A stretch of 64,000 nucleotides of DNA from Dromiciops gliroides (Eukaryota > Chordata > Mammalia > Microbiotheria > Microbiotheriidae). Below, piece by piece: positions 35,840-46,224 of this stretch. The position numbers and the translations under genes are program-made. The notes below the pieces were generated by a model. It did no database searches. It saw nothing but the letters and a program-made list of their open reading frames with translations, and had not been told where the DNA came from. Position 1 is the first letter of the stretch. Each line of letters starts with the position of its first letter. The stretch covers positions 52,940,643 to 53,004,642 of the forward strand of contig NC_057867.1 in NCBI RefSeq assembly GCF_019393635.1. Direction: 5' to 3'.

Positions 35840-36065
35840 TATAGGCTTGTAAAGGCTTTGCATTCCTTAGCTTTTTGGATCTTCACAGTCATCTGAAGAA
35901 GCATCATTATCCTCATTTTACCAAAGAAACTGGGGCCCAAAGAGGATGGCTTGTCCAGGGTCTCCCAGTTAGTATAGATTTGAGGCCAGATTTGAACCAT
36001 GGCCTTCCTAACACCAAGCCCCATGGACTGTTTCAGTCTACTTAACTGATACATATTGCCATTTT
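35840..36065 (-). repeat. MIR in L1 copy F
   Basis: Antisense MIR: CATTATCCTCATTTTACCAA, GAAACTGGGGCCCAAAGAGG, GATTTGAGGCCAGATTTGAA. Confidence 0.7.
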
Positions 36066-36250
36066 TATCAGGTACCAACGAACTGTTATAATTATTGCTT
36101 GAGAATATACTTATTATGATGGATCAATACAGTAATGCCAGATCTTATTTCCTATCTTTTTCATCATTTCCCTTGCTATTCTTGACCTTTGGCTCCACAT
36201 ATGAATTTTGCCATTACCATTTTAATTGATATAGGATTGTATTTCTTTCC

Positions 36251-36519
36251 CTTCTCAGCTGTAACTCTGACTCTCTCCAGATTTTGTCACCATGACACTC
36301 GGCTGCCTTCTCGCCTAGAAAAATCTTTTCACCATGTCAGCCCCTTATCCATTGGCGAGTTCCTTCCTGGGACCTCCATTCTGGGAATGGCCCCAGGCTG
36401 ACCATGCTTCGGTCTCCTCCCAGCTATGATTCGCACTCTGAACTTCACCATGTGCCTACATGAGACCTTCTCCTCCCCATCACTTATGTGGTATCTTCCT
36501 TCTTTAGAAGGTTAGCTGC
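36251..36519 (+). mobile_element. L2 fragment, left of the TMEM126A insertion
   Basis: CACCATGTCAGCCCCTTATC and TTCCTTCTTTAGAAGGTTAGCTGC, less CCTGGGACCTCCATTCTGGGA (read as blocks), follow the order of L2 3' sequence. The element resumes at 37297 with TTCAAAGAGG and runs to the L2-typical CATAGTAAGCACTTAATAAA, so the retrocopy split it. Confidence 0.65.
36508..36519. repeat. Target-site duplication, left (TMEM126A retrocopy)
   Basis: AAGGTTAGCTGC, identical to 37285-37296. Removing 36520-37296 joins the two halves of one L2, which independently supports the boundary. Confidence 0.85.
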
Positions 36520-36592
36520 AGGAGCACCAAAGATAACATTTCCCACCTCCTGAGGACAGCTTTAGCTGCATCCCCCACATTTTGGCCTCAAG

Positions 36593-37219
36593 ATGGAACA
36601 TAATCAAGAAAATACAGACAGAAGATTAACAATCCATGAAATCATAGCCAGAAAAGTCAAACAACATCCAGAGCTGGATTCGAATTTACTTATAACTGGA
36701 TCAGCATATGCTGGACAAAATGCAGGTTTTTCTGGCCTAATAGTGGACAGTTTTTTCCAAAACATCTTAAATGTGACACATGCTCACATAGCATCAGCTT
36801 TACCAATGGCTGTTCTCCCATTTTCATCAACCCACATAACTTACAAAAGTGTCATAAGTTTACCTCTGAGCACAGGTGATCTAAGCTGTGAAGTCTGTGC
36901 TGTTATAAGAGGTGGAAAGGTTGGTCTGATAATTGGAGGTCTGTACCTTGCTGTTTTGGCCATGCCCATAAATGATACTCTGGCAGCCAAGTACAGCTTG
37001 GCTCCACTGCAAGAGAAAGGAAATCTTTGGACCTACTGGATCAGCGTCTCTCAACCTGTCTTTAGAAAGATGGTCTTTCCCATAGTGCTGCAGACTATGT
37101 TTGCAGCATACCTTGGTACTAAGCAGTATGAAGTGCTCATAAAAGCACTTGAATTACCTGAACCTGGCTTTCAATTCCAGGACATTCAAAATAAATCAAG
37201 TGCACAGCTAAAAGAATAA
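36593..37219 (+). CDS. TMEM126A: TMEM126A-like retrogene, intact frame
   Basis: This encodes 208 residues with no frameshift or stop, against about 195 in known TMEM126A, a mitochondrial inner-membrane protein that helps assemble respiratory complex I; human mutations cause optic atrophy. Recognisable blocks are ILNVTHAHIASALPMAVLPF (residues about 58-77), TGDLSCEVC (93-101), GLIIGGLYLAVLAMP (111-125), LAAKYSLAPLQEKGN (131-145), WISVSQPVFRKM (149-160) and the membrane stretch VFPIVLQTMFAAYLG (161-175), then YEVLIKALELPEPG. The best membrane segments are about 45-60, 65-85, 107-127 and 160-175. The ATG has A at -3 and G at +4. The C-terminus is about 12 residues longer than usual (FQFQDIQNKSSAQLKE). 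TMEM126B fits less well. Expression is unknown; with no promoter visible, it may be silent, but a frame this long has survived decay that killed the neighbouring RWDD4 copy. Confidence 0.85.
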   Translation: MEHNQENTDRRLTIHEIIARKVKQHPELDSNLLITGSAYAGQNAGFSGLIVDSFFQNILNVTHAHIASALPMAVLPFSSTHITYKSVISLPLSTGDLSCEVCAVIRGGKVGLIIGGLYLAVLAMPINDTLAAKYSLAPLQEKGNLWTYWISVSQPVFRKMVFPIVLQTMFAAYLGTKQYEVLIKALELPEPGFQFQDIQNKSSAQLKE

Positions 37220-37259
37220 CATTATATAAAAATAAGAAACTAATACCCCAAAATATACC

Positions 37260-37265
37260 AATAAA
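37260..37265 (+). promoter_or_regulatory. Polyadenylation signal of the TMEM126A retrocopy
   Basis: AATAAA, 41 bp after the stop codon and 14 bp before the A-tract. It is carried over from the parent mRNA. Confidence 0.85.
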
Positions 37266-37284
37266 ATTGTACTTATTGCAAAAA

Positions 37285-37296
37285 AAGGTTAGCTGC
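37285..37296. repeat. Target-site duplication, right (TMEM126A retrocopy)
   Basis: AAGGTTAGCTGC, identical to 36508-36519; its first two A residues overlap the A-tract. Confidence 0.85.
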
Positions 37297-37399
37297 TTCA
37301 AAGAGGTGACCCACTTTTTGCTTGTATTTTTTGTATTCCCAACACAAAGCATGTGCCTGGCATATAGTAAGCACTTAATAAATGTTTTTTGCCTGCTTA
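37297..37399 (+). mobile_element. L2 3' end, right of the insertion
   Basis: TTTGTATTCCCAACACAAAG, GTGCCTGGCATATAGTAAGC and ACTTAATAAATGTTT are the typical L2 3' terminus. It is continuous with 36251-36519 once the retrocopy is removed. Confidence 0.8.
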
Positions 37400-39150
37400 T
37401 ATTATTTGAAGGGTAATAAGTCATATCTAATACTGGATACCTCTGTAATAATCTAAGTGTTCCTTTATTACTATACAAATTATTTTATAGTTGCATTTGC
37501 ATAGGTTTGTGATGCCATCAGCATTGGTATATTGATTCCCAGATAAATAATGCAGTTTCGCATTTTTGTTTGTTTGTTGTTGTTTTTTAGTGAGGCAATT
37601 GGGGTTAAGTGACTTGCCCAGGGTCACACAGCTAGTAAGTGTTAAGTGTCTGAGGCCAGATTTGAACTCAGGTCCTCCTGACTCCAGGGCCAGTGCTCTA
37701 TCTAACGCGCCACCTAGCTGCCCCAGTTTCTCATTTAAAAAAATTTTTTTTTGCTTTCTGGGTTTTTTTTGTAATATGTTGATGACTTTTGTAGATTTTT
37801 ATACTGATGCAATTTAATACCTCAGTTAGTTTTTCTGGATTCTCCAGGGTTTTCTAAGTAAATAATACTATACTCTACTAGAAATAGTTTTGCTTCCATT
37901 TTCCAATATTTCTTCTCCTATTTTTCCCTTGTCTTACTGTTATAGCTAGCATTTCTAAGATTATGTTGAATTATAAGCAGTAGGAAAGCTTTCATTGTTT
38001 TCTTCAGTACAAATAACTACTTGTTTTTAGATAAAGGCTTTCAATCATAATGGGGAATGTTCCTTTCATTATTATGTTTTTCAGTGTCTTTTAAACATAA
38101 ACAAGTACTGAATTTTATTGAATTATTTTCCTGCATGTTTTGATATAAGCAAATGGTTTTTGCTTTTTTAATTAATTTGATTTATTATGCTAATTGCCTT
38201 CAAAATGTTGAACCATCCTTGCATTACTTGTATAAATCTAACTTGCTCATAATGAATATTTTTGACATACTGCTGTAGTCTCTTTGCCACGTTTTTATTC
38301 TGAATTTATTATCAATATTCATTAGTGATATTGGTTTGGATTTTTCTTTTCTTTAATCTTTGTTTATGTATTAGCTCCTGTTTGCCTCATAGCAAGAGTT
38401 GGCTAAATTGTTCCCCACCACCGTCTCCCCCAAACACCTCCCCCCATAACACTTTTGTGAAGAGTTTATGTAAGGAGACCCTCTGTGGAAGATTTATTGG
38501 AGGGAATGAACAAGAACCATATAAGATGAGGTGAGGAAAAGTTGAGATCAGCCCAAAGTGATGGTTTTAGCTACATCCGTGTTTTCTTTAATATAATGTT
38601 TATTATTTCTATGATTTAGTCATTGACCTCATTCTTTAAGATATGATTTTAGTGTCTATTTTTTACCTGCATCTTTTGTTCATATTTCCTTTATCGATTT
38701 ATATGCTGTGATATAGTTATTAAAGCACATTTAAACCTTTCCAAATTTATGTGATCTTTGTGCCTTACTGTAAGATCAAATTTGGTATAAGTCCCATGTG
38801 AGCCTGAAAATGAAGTATTCTCTAATACTCTTTCAGTATTCTCTATTGGTCTGTCAAATGCACCTTCACTAACATTTCTTCTTGTTTGGATGTTAGATTC
38901 AATATGCATCCAAAGAGAAACATTAGCATTTCCTACTATTAATTCTTGATCATCTAAGGTTGTTTTTTTCCATTTTGGATCATCTTTCCTTTAAGTATTT
39001 GCTATGCCATATTTGTTCCACTTAGATTTCATATTAATATTTCTATACCAAATATGGTAGCTGTGCATTGATTATTGAGGTTTTCCAATTGTCTGTGATA
39101 CCTTTTAAGAATAACATATCTTCCCTGTTTTCCTCCCTCCATGACCTTTA
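37400..39150 (-). mobile_element. Old L1 ORF2, 5' segment (copy F)
   Basis: Continues the L1 of 34585-36250. Recognisable points are ATAGTTGCATTTGCATAGGT (37485; compare 3979-3997), TTATGCTAATTGCCTTCAAA (38185; compare 4575), the ATGGTTTTAGCTACATCC block (38562; compare 5448) and the endonuclease region (about 38700-39110; compare 5640-6010). A SINE interrupts it at 37588-37723. All frames are broken. Confidence 0.75.
37588..37723 (-). mobile_element. WSINE1-like SINE in L1 copy F
   Basis: Complete copy of the GCAATTGGGGTTAAG subtype, head at 37723. CAGTTTCGCATTT (37553-37565) and CAGTTTCTCATTT (37724-37736) form a 13-bp target duplication with one mismatch. Confidence 0.92.
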
Positions 39151-39589
39151 AGATTCCTTCCAGTTCTAACTTTCTGACCTGACAAAAGATGTTACATCTC
39201 TAATAAACATGAACCTCTTATTGAGTTTTCTAAAGAATCGCAAAGTTCTTGTTCTAGAACTATTGTCTCCTCTGGGCATTTAGTTGTTTTTCTAGCATCC
39301 TTTTCTTCTTGAGATTCCTCAAGGAGGAAAAGATAATCACTGTATTCAAAGGATAAAGGATTCTTGTATTAAGGTCTCCTATTCTGCTAATTCCTTCTCT
39401 TAGTTTCTTCTCAGGTTTTCCCCTTTGAAGACATTTTCTATCCCCTTCCTCTTTTTATAGTTTTATATCAACTAGCACATACTTTGTTCTCTTTGTCTCT
39501 TCAATCCAGCTCCCTCACAGTTGCCAAATAAGTATTTAGGAGACATAGGTAATTCCAACTGTTTCTCTAGGCCCCTAAAATTCCAAACA
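39151..39589. other. Unassigned sequence
   Basis: A/T-rich, possibly the 5' end of L1 copy F, but no block is clear enough to say so. Confidence 0.35.
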
Positions 39590-40085
39590 AAGTCCTCAGC
39601 CTAGCATTTAAAGCCTTTAACAACCTGGCATCTACCCCCCTTCTTCCATATGGCCTTCCATGGACTTCTTCCATATTACTTTCCATCATGCTATCTAGAT
39701 TCCAGCCAAGCTGGCCTAACTGACTGTTCTCCAATTGGGCGTTCAGTCTTCCCATTTTGAGTCTTGGCCTAGGTTCTCCACCATGCCTTCAAAGTGCTCC
39801 CCTTCCTCATTTCTGTCTCTTAGAATCCTTAACTTCCTTCAAAGCAAGGGTCAGGTGCTACCCTCCATGGGGCCCTTCTCTTATCCCCACTCTTTAGTGA
39901 GGCTCTTTCCTAAAATGATCTTGTATTTACTTGTCTGTGTAATTATATTCCTCTGCCTCCCTCACCCCGTCAAACCCAAGTCATGAAATGCCAAGGTATT
40001 GTTCCCTTTCTATAACTAATATCTCATATCCCTACACATAGCATCACAACTGCCACCCTAGAAGCATATTTTGTTGAACGGATTT
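39590..40085 (+). mobile_element. L2 LINE 3' part
   Basis: GCATTTAAAGCCTTTAACAA, CAAAGTGCTCCCCTTCCTCA, CTTAACTTCCTTCAAAGCAA and TACCCTCCATGGGGCCCTTC follow the L2 order; frames are broken. Confidence 0.75.
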
Positions 40086-40261
40086 GAAAGAAGGGAAGAT
40101 GGTCTTAATCCTGACCCTGTGTTCAACTCTCCTGAAGCATTCCCCCAATGAAGCAATTTTTCCATGGGTAGGTGGGTGCATCAGATTGGCACACACATAT
40201 CTTTGCAGTGATCATAAAAATGGTCTTTAGTGCCCTTTGCTATGTCAGAAATGGAAAGTTT

Positions 40262-40407
40262 TGTTTTTTTGGCAGGGCAGTGAGGGTTAGGTGACTTGCC
40301 CAGGGTCACATAGCTAGTAAGTGTCAAGTTTCTGAGGCCGGATTTGAACTCAGGTCCTCCTGAATCCAGGGCCAGTGCATTATCTACTGTGCCACCTAGC
40401 TGCCCCC
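40262..40407 (-). mobile_element. WSINE1-like SINE
   Basis: Full copy of the GGGCAGTGAGGGTTAGGTGA subtype with its head at 40407. AGAAATGGAAAGTTTTG (40247-40263) and AGCAATGGAAAGGTTTT (40409-40425) are the likely, slightly diverged target duplications. Confidence 0.92.
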
Positions 40408-40425
40408 AGCAATGGAAAGGTTTTA

Positions 40426-41141
40426 GGGGAAAATGTTAGATTCCCTGGTCCCACCTCGCTCCATCTGAGTAAGTTGGAAAACAAAGGGAGTGGCCTGGGC
40501 AATGGCCATGGAATCACAACAGATGGCTATGCATAATAAATGGACTAAGGTTGGGTTTGGGTTTACATTTAATTAATTTTAAAATCTATTAATGAAAATC
40601 ATTTCCAGATGCTTTTTGGTTTGCTATGGTTATAGGCTAGATTCTCAACTATTGCAAAATCCCAAATGGGCTAATGGTTATGACGAAGCCTGCTTTCTGA
40701 GAATGGAAGAGTATCGGACTCTGAGTTCTGTCATAAATGCATAACAATACACACTATACTATACACACTAGAAGTCCGTGAACCCTCCAGGCTCTTTAAT
40801 ACCAATATTCCCCGGCGATGCTATTGTGGTCAACCCCGTCTCCATAATCCAGAGAACAATAAAAAAAGCCAAAATGAAGGCAAGCAGAACTTCTTACCAA
40901 GGACGACTTGCATGTGCAAAGTGGGATAAAAATGCCATCAAGAACACATATGACCAGAATAGAGGAGAATAGATGGATGGCTGTGTTCTACTGGTTACTG
41001 TGCTAGAGTCAAACAATGAGAGGAAGCCCGCCCCTCCCCCTCCCCCATATTAAAAAGAACCTCTATGGTAGATCTATGGTAGTACACGGAATAGAATTAC
41101 ACAGGAGGAACAAAGAATGAAGGAATTGTCTACATAAGTGT
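40426..41141. other. Unique sequence
   Basis: No family recognised. The frame 40778-40972 has no known domain. Confidence 0.4.
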
Positions 41142-41156
41142 CAGTAACCCACTCTT

Positions 41157-41253
41157 TTTTTTGCTGAGGCAACTGGGGTTAAATGACTTGCCCAGGGTCA
41201 CACAGCTAGTAAGTATTAAGTGTCTGAGGCCAGATTTGAACTCAGGTCCGCCC
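41157..41253 (-). mobile_element. 5'-truncated SINE with perfect target duplication
   Basis: Lacks the head of the SINE. CAGTAACCCACTCTT is present at 41142-41156 and 41254-41268 without mismatch. Subtype GCAACTGGGGTTAAA. Confidence 0.93.
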
Positions 41254-41523
41254 CAGTAACCCACTCTTGCCTATACAAACACATCAAAAACTGGTGTTTG
41301 GCCCTTGAAGCCCTTTGCAATATGGACCTGGACTCTGTTTCCAGATATTTCCAGAGGTATCCCTCTCTTGTATTCCACATTTCAGCCTAACTGTTCCACT
41401 TGCTGTTCACTGTATGAAATATCCTATCTCCCACATCCTTGCCTTTCTATAGGCTGATGCCCATGCCCCCTCCTCATCTCTGCCTCTTAGAAGCCTGGGA
41501 TCCCTTTAAGACTCAGCTAATAT

Positions 41524-41666
41524 AAGGGGGCAGCTAGGTGGCGCAGTGGATAAAGCACCGGCCCTGGAGTCAGGAGGACCTGAGTTCAAATCCAGCCTCA
41601 GACACTTGATACTTACTACCTGTGCGACCCTGGGCAAGTCACTTAACCCTCATTGCCCCACAAAAA
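41524..41666 (+). mobile_element. Full-length WSINE1-like SINE in L2
   Basis: Complete copy with A and B boxes and a short A-tail. AAGACTCAGCTAATAT is repeated perfectly at 41508-41523 and 41667-41682 (16 bp). Confidence 0.95.
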
Positions 41667-41748
41667 AAGACTCAGCTAATATGCCACTTCCAACAGGAGA
41701 TCCTTCTCAAATATCACCTTCCTCATCTCAAAATTACTAGGTATTTCC

Positions 41749-41812
41749 TTTGTGTGTGTGTGTGTGTGTGTGTGTCTGTCCCTCTGTCCGTCCGTCCGTC
41801 TGTCTGTACATC
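41749..41812. repeat. (TG)n and (TCCG/TCTG)n microsatellite
   Basis: About 13 TG units followed by CCTCTGTCCGTCCGTCCGTC and related tetranucleotides. Confidence 0.9.
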
Positions 41813-42299
41813 TATCATATCCCCCAGTAGAATGGAGGTGCCTTGGAGGCAGGGACTGCTTCACTTTCTTGTCATGCTCAGTGCCTAGCACTGGGCTGGG
41901 CACACAGCAGGCACAAATGAGCACCCACATCGAAGTTATCAGGGCTCTATTAAAATGTTGTTGTCCTTTTTGCCAAAGGGGGCCTGGAATGGGGGAAATC
42001 ATGTATTCTCCATTATTCCAGGACTCTATTGGTCCAGTTCCAGTCAATGACTAAGTTTCAGCACCTGTACCTAGTTGGTCCAGATCTTGCCTGGTTCATG
42101 CTGTCAGGCCATTGGGTAGATGTGAATGGAATAAAGCCTCTGGGGATTGATTCTTTTCCACATGAAAGTGCTAGAGCATGGGACACAGTCTGGCCCCAGG
42201 AGACCTCTACAACCTCCTCTCCTACCGTTTGTCTTTATCTGGGCTTTAGAAATTCTCATGATTCTGCCCATGCCGTTGCACTGTGCAAAGGTCCTTCCT

Positions 42300-42460
42300 C
42301 CTCTCATGACACATGTAGAGATGGAAGGGTCCATAGAGGCCAGCTTGCCCAACCCCCTCATTTTACAATTGAAGAAACTAAGGCCCAGGAAGGTAAAGTG
42401 ACTTATGATCGATCACAGGATCACAGATCGAGAGTTGGAAAGGCTGTTGGTCAAATAATT
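42300..42460 (-). repeat. MIR-type fragment
   Basis: CCCTCATTTTACAATTGAAG, AAACTAAGGCCCAGGAAGGT and AAAGTGACTTATGATC in antisense order. 41931-42300 holds no recognised element. Confidence 0.6.
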
Positions 42461-42479
42461 CACTAGGAAACTTACCTCT

Positions 42480-42620
42480 TTTTAGCGGGGCATTGAGGGT
42501 TAAGTGACTTGCCCAGGGTCACACAGCTAGTAAGTGTCAAGTGTCTGAGGCCAAATTTGAACTCAGGTCCTCCTGAATCCAGGGCACGTGCTTTATCCTC
42601 TGCACCATCTAGCTGCCCCC
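42480..42620 (-). mobile_element. WSINE1-like SINE
   Basis: Complete; AGGAAACTTACCTCT (42465-42479) and AGGAAACTTATCTCT (42621-42635) are the target duplication with one mismatch. Confidence 0.94.
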
Positions 42621-42635
42621 AGGAAACTTATCTCT

Positions 42636-43512
42636 GAACATGACCTAAGTAACTTCAGAGAAAATGTACTACTCTTTCTCCACCTAAAAAAGACACCTAA
42701 ACCACTTCCTGAAAACCTTATATGCCAAGAGAAGGAGGCACTTCTGTCATGGATTGGGAATGGGTGAGAGACAGGAAATAAAGGGCATCACTAAAACCAG
42801 CCACTGCACTGATGTGGAAAAGTGCAAATTGTTCTCCTGGAGAGACTGACATTGTGGCTGGCCTTGTTTATCGTCTTTATAAATGTTCTAAGCATTGGAG
42901 TTTGAAGTCCTGGAGAACCCCAAGTGTCCTAAAACATATCCCTTGGCATCGCTGTCAGAGATAGAATCCAAGGATGGATGAATGACAAGTCATGGGTCTG
43001 ACCTAGCACGGCCCTTGTAATGTGAGGTTCTCTTGTGTTCACCTCATTCTAGGGCCATGGAATGAAGTTTCTGGGGCTCAGAAAGAAGAGCTTTCTGGCC
43101 TTTTACCAGTCTCCAATGTCTCAAAACAAAAACCCCTGGCCTTTGGAAAGGGGATTCTCTGTATTACTGGTGTTTGAATTGGAAGACGCTCAAGTTAATG
43201 GGCATTATTTTGAAGGATAAGCTCAGGCTCATGAGTAAAAGGCCAAGGGCAACATACAGAGAGTTCTAAATCTGCTGAGACTGTGAATATGCAAAGCTGA
43301 AATCAGATGTTCTCAGAGTTTGGGAAGGATGCTGCAACCTGGGTTGCCATCCACACAAGCAGGTTTGGCCCAGTAGGCTGCATTCCCTATAGTCCTTCCA
43401 GGGTGTAAGTAGAAGATTACAATTCATGAGCAACACATCGTCAAGACTGGCATAAAATAAGTGGAAATATTTTTGTGTTCAAAGTAAATAATACAACAAA
43501 GTGAATCTGTGG
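42636..43512. other. Unique sequence
   Basis: No repeat or gene recognised in nearly 0.9 kb. Confidence 0.45.
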
Positions 43513-43695
43513 GCAGCTAGGGGTGCAGTGGGGAAAGTGTTGAACCTGACTTCAAATACGGTCTCAAACACTTATGAACTGTGTGACCCTGGCAAGTCAC
43601 TTAACCTCTGCCAGCCTCAGTTTACTCATCTGTAAAATCAGAAGATTGAACTCACTGGTCTCCCTTAGTCCCTTCCAAATCAAAATCCATGGTTC
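43513..43695 (+). mobile_element. SINE head with MIR-like tail
   Basis: GGGCAGCTAGGGGTGCAGTG begins a diverged SINE; the tail CAGTTTACTCATCTGTAAAA is MIR-like rather than the short WSINE1 tail, so this belongs to an older tRNA-derived family. Confidence 0.75.
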
Positions 43696-43699
43696 TATG

Positions 43700-44870
43700 A
43701 AACTGACATGCCATTCAAGTTGAGCATTAGCATTCCATGTTCTTCACAGACAAGAAGGATAGTTCATGTTGGTGCAACCATATTAAATTTGGCGTTTACT
43801 TTCAAAATCTCCCAGAAGACTCAACATGGTAGATTTACAGTTGGATACGCAATCTTTTTCCTGTCCTTTGCATGTGAAAAATATTCGCATTTGTTAACAA
43901 CTCTCCAATTCATAACAAAAATGCTTTTAAAAACCTGACATGTCCTTGTCTGCTTTCCCCAGTCCACTACACCATCTCCATTCCCAAGGCTAATGTATCA
44001 CTTCCGTGCTTTGCCTTGCTGTTTTCAGAACATTGTATAAGCACTTTATATCCATTGTCTAATTTAAGCTTCAAATTTGTGAGACAGGTATTATGAGTAT
44101 TATCACCCCTGTCTTACAAATAAGAAAAATGGAGGCTGAAAAAGGTTAAATGGTTTGTCTAGGGTCACACGGCCGCTGATAACACAGATGACAGTTGAAC
44201 TTGTTCTGCTTCCCCAAGCATGTCTCTTAGACCTGGACTCTTAGAGCCACCCTGAACTCTTATTTCTCCTGATCCTGTTACTTCATCAGGGAAGAGAAGT
44301 CCTTGGGTGTAAACTCCACTGATGCAGAAAGGCTTCTCCTCTGTAACTTGGTTTTATTAGAAATTTGTGGGTCGAGTGATTTGCCCATGGTCACATCACT
44401 AGGAAGAGTCAGAAGAAAGACTTGATCCCAGGTCTTCCTAACCTTGACCTTGAGGACAACTCTCAATCCATTATGCGAGGCTTTCTCAAACTCCCAATAT
44501 CACTCCAAAATACTCATTCACTATCTTGAGATTATCCTTCAGGGAAGGATATTGCAAAACTGGATGCCGGGAAAAGAAATGAAAGATTGAAAAGGAGATA
44601 GAGACCACCTGTGCTGTCAAGGAATTGAAATTACCATGTTTTTCTCATTTCAGGGTGCTGGAAAAAAATCCAACAGATATTATCATCACTGGAAAGTGAG
44701 AGAATAACGATAATAAATAATGGGAGTTAGTATTTATATGGTGCTATAAGGTTTGCAAAGTGCTTTACCAATATTATGTTATTTGATCATCACAACACTG
44801 AGAGGTAGGTGTCATTTTCATCTCCACATTTACAGATGAGGAAATTAAGGCAGACCGAGGTTTAGAATGG
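43700..44870 (-). repeat. Unique sequence with three antisense MIR-type fragments
   Basis: Fragments at about 44060-44240 (GTCTTACAAATAAGAAAAAT, GGTTAAATGGTTTGTCTAGG), about 44360-44485 (GAGTGATTTGCCCATGGTCA) and about 44715-44870 (TTTGATCATCACAACACTGA, TTTACAGATGAGGAAATTAA). 43700-44055 and 44490-44700 are unassigned. Confidence 0.6.
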
Positions 44871-44889
44871 AGAGGTAGCATGGGAATGG

Positions 44890-45710
44890 GAACACACAAA
44901 TGTCCCAATTGTTAACAAAGAGAATGGACTCTATACACTAGCCTGTTTACTCTGTTTTCAATTCCCTTCAATATTCTAGAGCAGGTTATTAAAGGGATTG
45001 TTTGGGGGCAGATTTTGGAAAGGGAAATGGTGATGACAACTAGCCAATATGGTAACAATGAGAATAGCTCATGCCAGACTAACCTCCTTTCCTTTTTGGA
45101 CAAGATTACTAAATCGATATCTCAGAGCAGCGCTTTAACATAGTGTATCTGCACTTCAGCAAAGTATTTGACAAAGTATCTCATGCTCTCCTTGCTAATA
45201 AGATGGGAAGATAGAGAAAATAGTAGAGAAATAGGTGGATTTGGCATAGGTTGAAGGACTAGACACAAAGAACAACCCTTACAACCACAATTCTTAACCT
45301 GAGGTCCATGTGCCCTGAGGGGGTCAATGGGTGTGGTTTTTAGGCAATCTCTAAATTTGCATGAGAAAAAAATGAAGTCTTACTTTTCACTAACTTCTAA
45401 GTGAAATTTAGGATCCCCTTTAATTATGGAGGTATTTGCAGAGGAGATTCATAACACAAACACTGACTTGAAGGGAGGTCTCCAGTGAAGTGTCCCAGGC
45501 ATCTGTCTCAGTCTCTGTGCTGTTTTCATATTTGTATATTTTCACATTTCTAGTTTGATGATAGTAGAGCAAATCTGCATATGACCCAGTAGGGAGGGAG
45601 AGCTAGCAAGGTGGAGGACAGAGTCAATATGCAAAATGGTCTCAGGAGATCAAGTTGGAAAAGATTCATGCAGCCTCACCCTCAGATTCTTCGTTTAAAA
45701 AAATCCATTT
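44890..45710 (+). mobile_element. L3/CR1-type LINE fragment
   Basis: ATAGCTCATGCCAGACTAAC, TAGTGTATCTGCACTTCAGC, AAAGTATTTGACAAAGTATC and GGGAGGTCTCCAGTGAAGTG follow the sense order of L3/CR1 reverse transcriptase (the F-SKAFDKVSH block). Stops break the frame. Confidence 0.78.
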
Positions 45711-45769
45711 CATTAAGTTCAGGATGTTAGAGACACAATTCTAGTAAAAAACCAAATGATGTGGGGCAA

Positions 45770-46060
45770 TCTCAGAATGAGTCCAGAATGGGGCAGCAGC
45801 CAGTACTGTATTGGCCAGACCTGGCGCAGCGTCCACTCGGTTCTCAGCTCCCGCCAAAGTGGCCTTGCACCTCTTCTTCCCACATGACATCTCCCATCAC
45901 CATTCCTGGGCACTCCCTGTTTCCCATGCTTCGAATGCTCTCCTTCCTCATGTCTACCCTTCAGAATCCCTTGTCTTCTGCTGGTCTGGAAATGCCATAT
46001 CACAGGACCAGAAACCTTGCCAGAAGCACCTAAGCACTTTCTCCTGAGCTGGCACCTATT
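45770..46060 (+). mobile_element. L2 fragment
   Basis: TCGAATGCTCTCCTTCCTCA and CAGAATCCCTTGTCTTCTGC fit L2. The ORFs on both strands here (45719-46099 minus, 45761-46033 plus) are incidental. Confidence 0.6.
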
Positions 46061-46224
46061 ACCAGCATGTGGATTTGGGTTAATATATGATTTGCACAAG
46101 CTTGCAGGTTCCCCTTCACAATCTTACTCCCTGCTCTTTTATACTAGCTACCTAGAAAATTCAATCTACTGATTAGAATGGGGGAGCTATTAGGGAGACG
46201 CGATTGTAACCCAGGCCATTCCTT

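Larger units (their letters stand above)
34585..36250 (-). mobile_element. Old L1 ORF2, 3' segment (copy F)
   Basis: Diverged antisense L1 ORF2: GAAGTCATATTTCATTACAT, CCCAATTGGTGGGCACAATT, AATGGGATCACTGGATCAAA, then after a SINE and a MIR, CCTTGCTATTCTTGACCTTT (36171). Its L1 coordinates continue at 37400-39150, so the sequence between is an insertion. Confidence 0.75.
36520..37284 (+). mobile_element. TMEM126A retrocopy (whole insertion)
   Basis: An L1-mediated processed copy: 72 bp before the ATG, one uninterrupted coding region (36593-37219), a 60-bp 3' UTR, AATAAA at 37260-37265, and an A-tract at 37280-37286, 14 bp after the signal. It is flanked by 12-bp target duplications. The first 72 bp contain about 30 bp (36551-36579, CAGCTTTAGCTGCATCCC onward) that resemble antisense L1 ORF2 (compare 5449-5477), so this part may be an exonised L1 in the source transcript or a template-switch product. 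Confidence 0.88.
41270..41930 (+). mobile_element. L2 LINE 3' part, interrupted by a SINE
   Basis: CTTGAAGCCCTTTGCAATAT, TGTTCCACTTGCTGTTCACT, TCATCTCTGCCTCTTAGAAG, then after the SINE GGAGGTGCCTTGGAGGCAGG and GTGCCTAGCACTGGGCTGGG. A (TG)n tract at about 41749-41775 with TCCG/TCTG repeats has grown inside it. Confidence 0.78.

Noticed and set aside
36593-37219. Assignment of the retrogene to TMEM126B
   Set aside because: The blocks ILNVT, TGDL-CE-C, GLIIGGLY, PVFRKM-FPI-LQTMF and KAL-L-EPG fit the TMEM126A pattern that I know and not TMEM126B.
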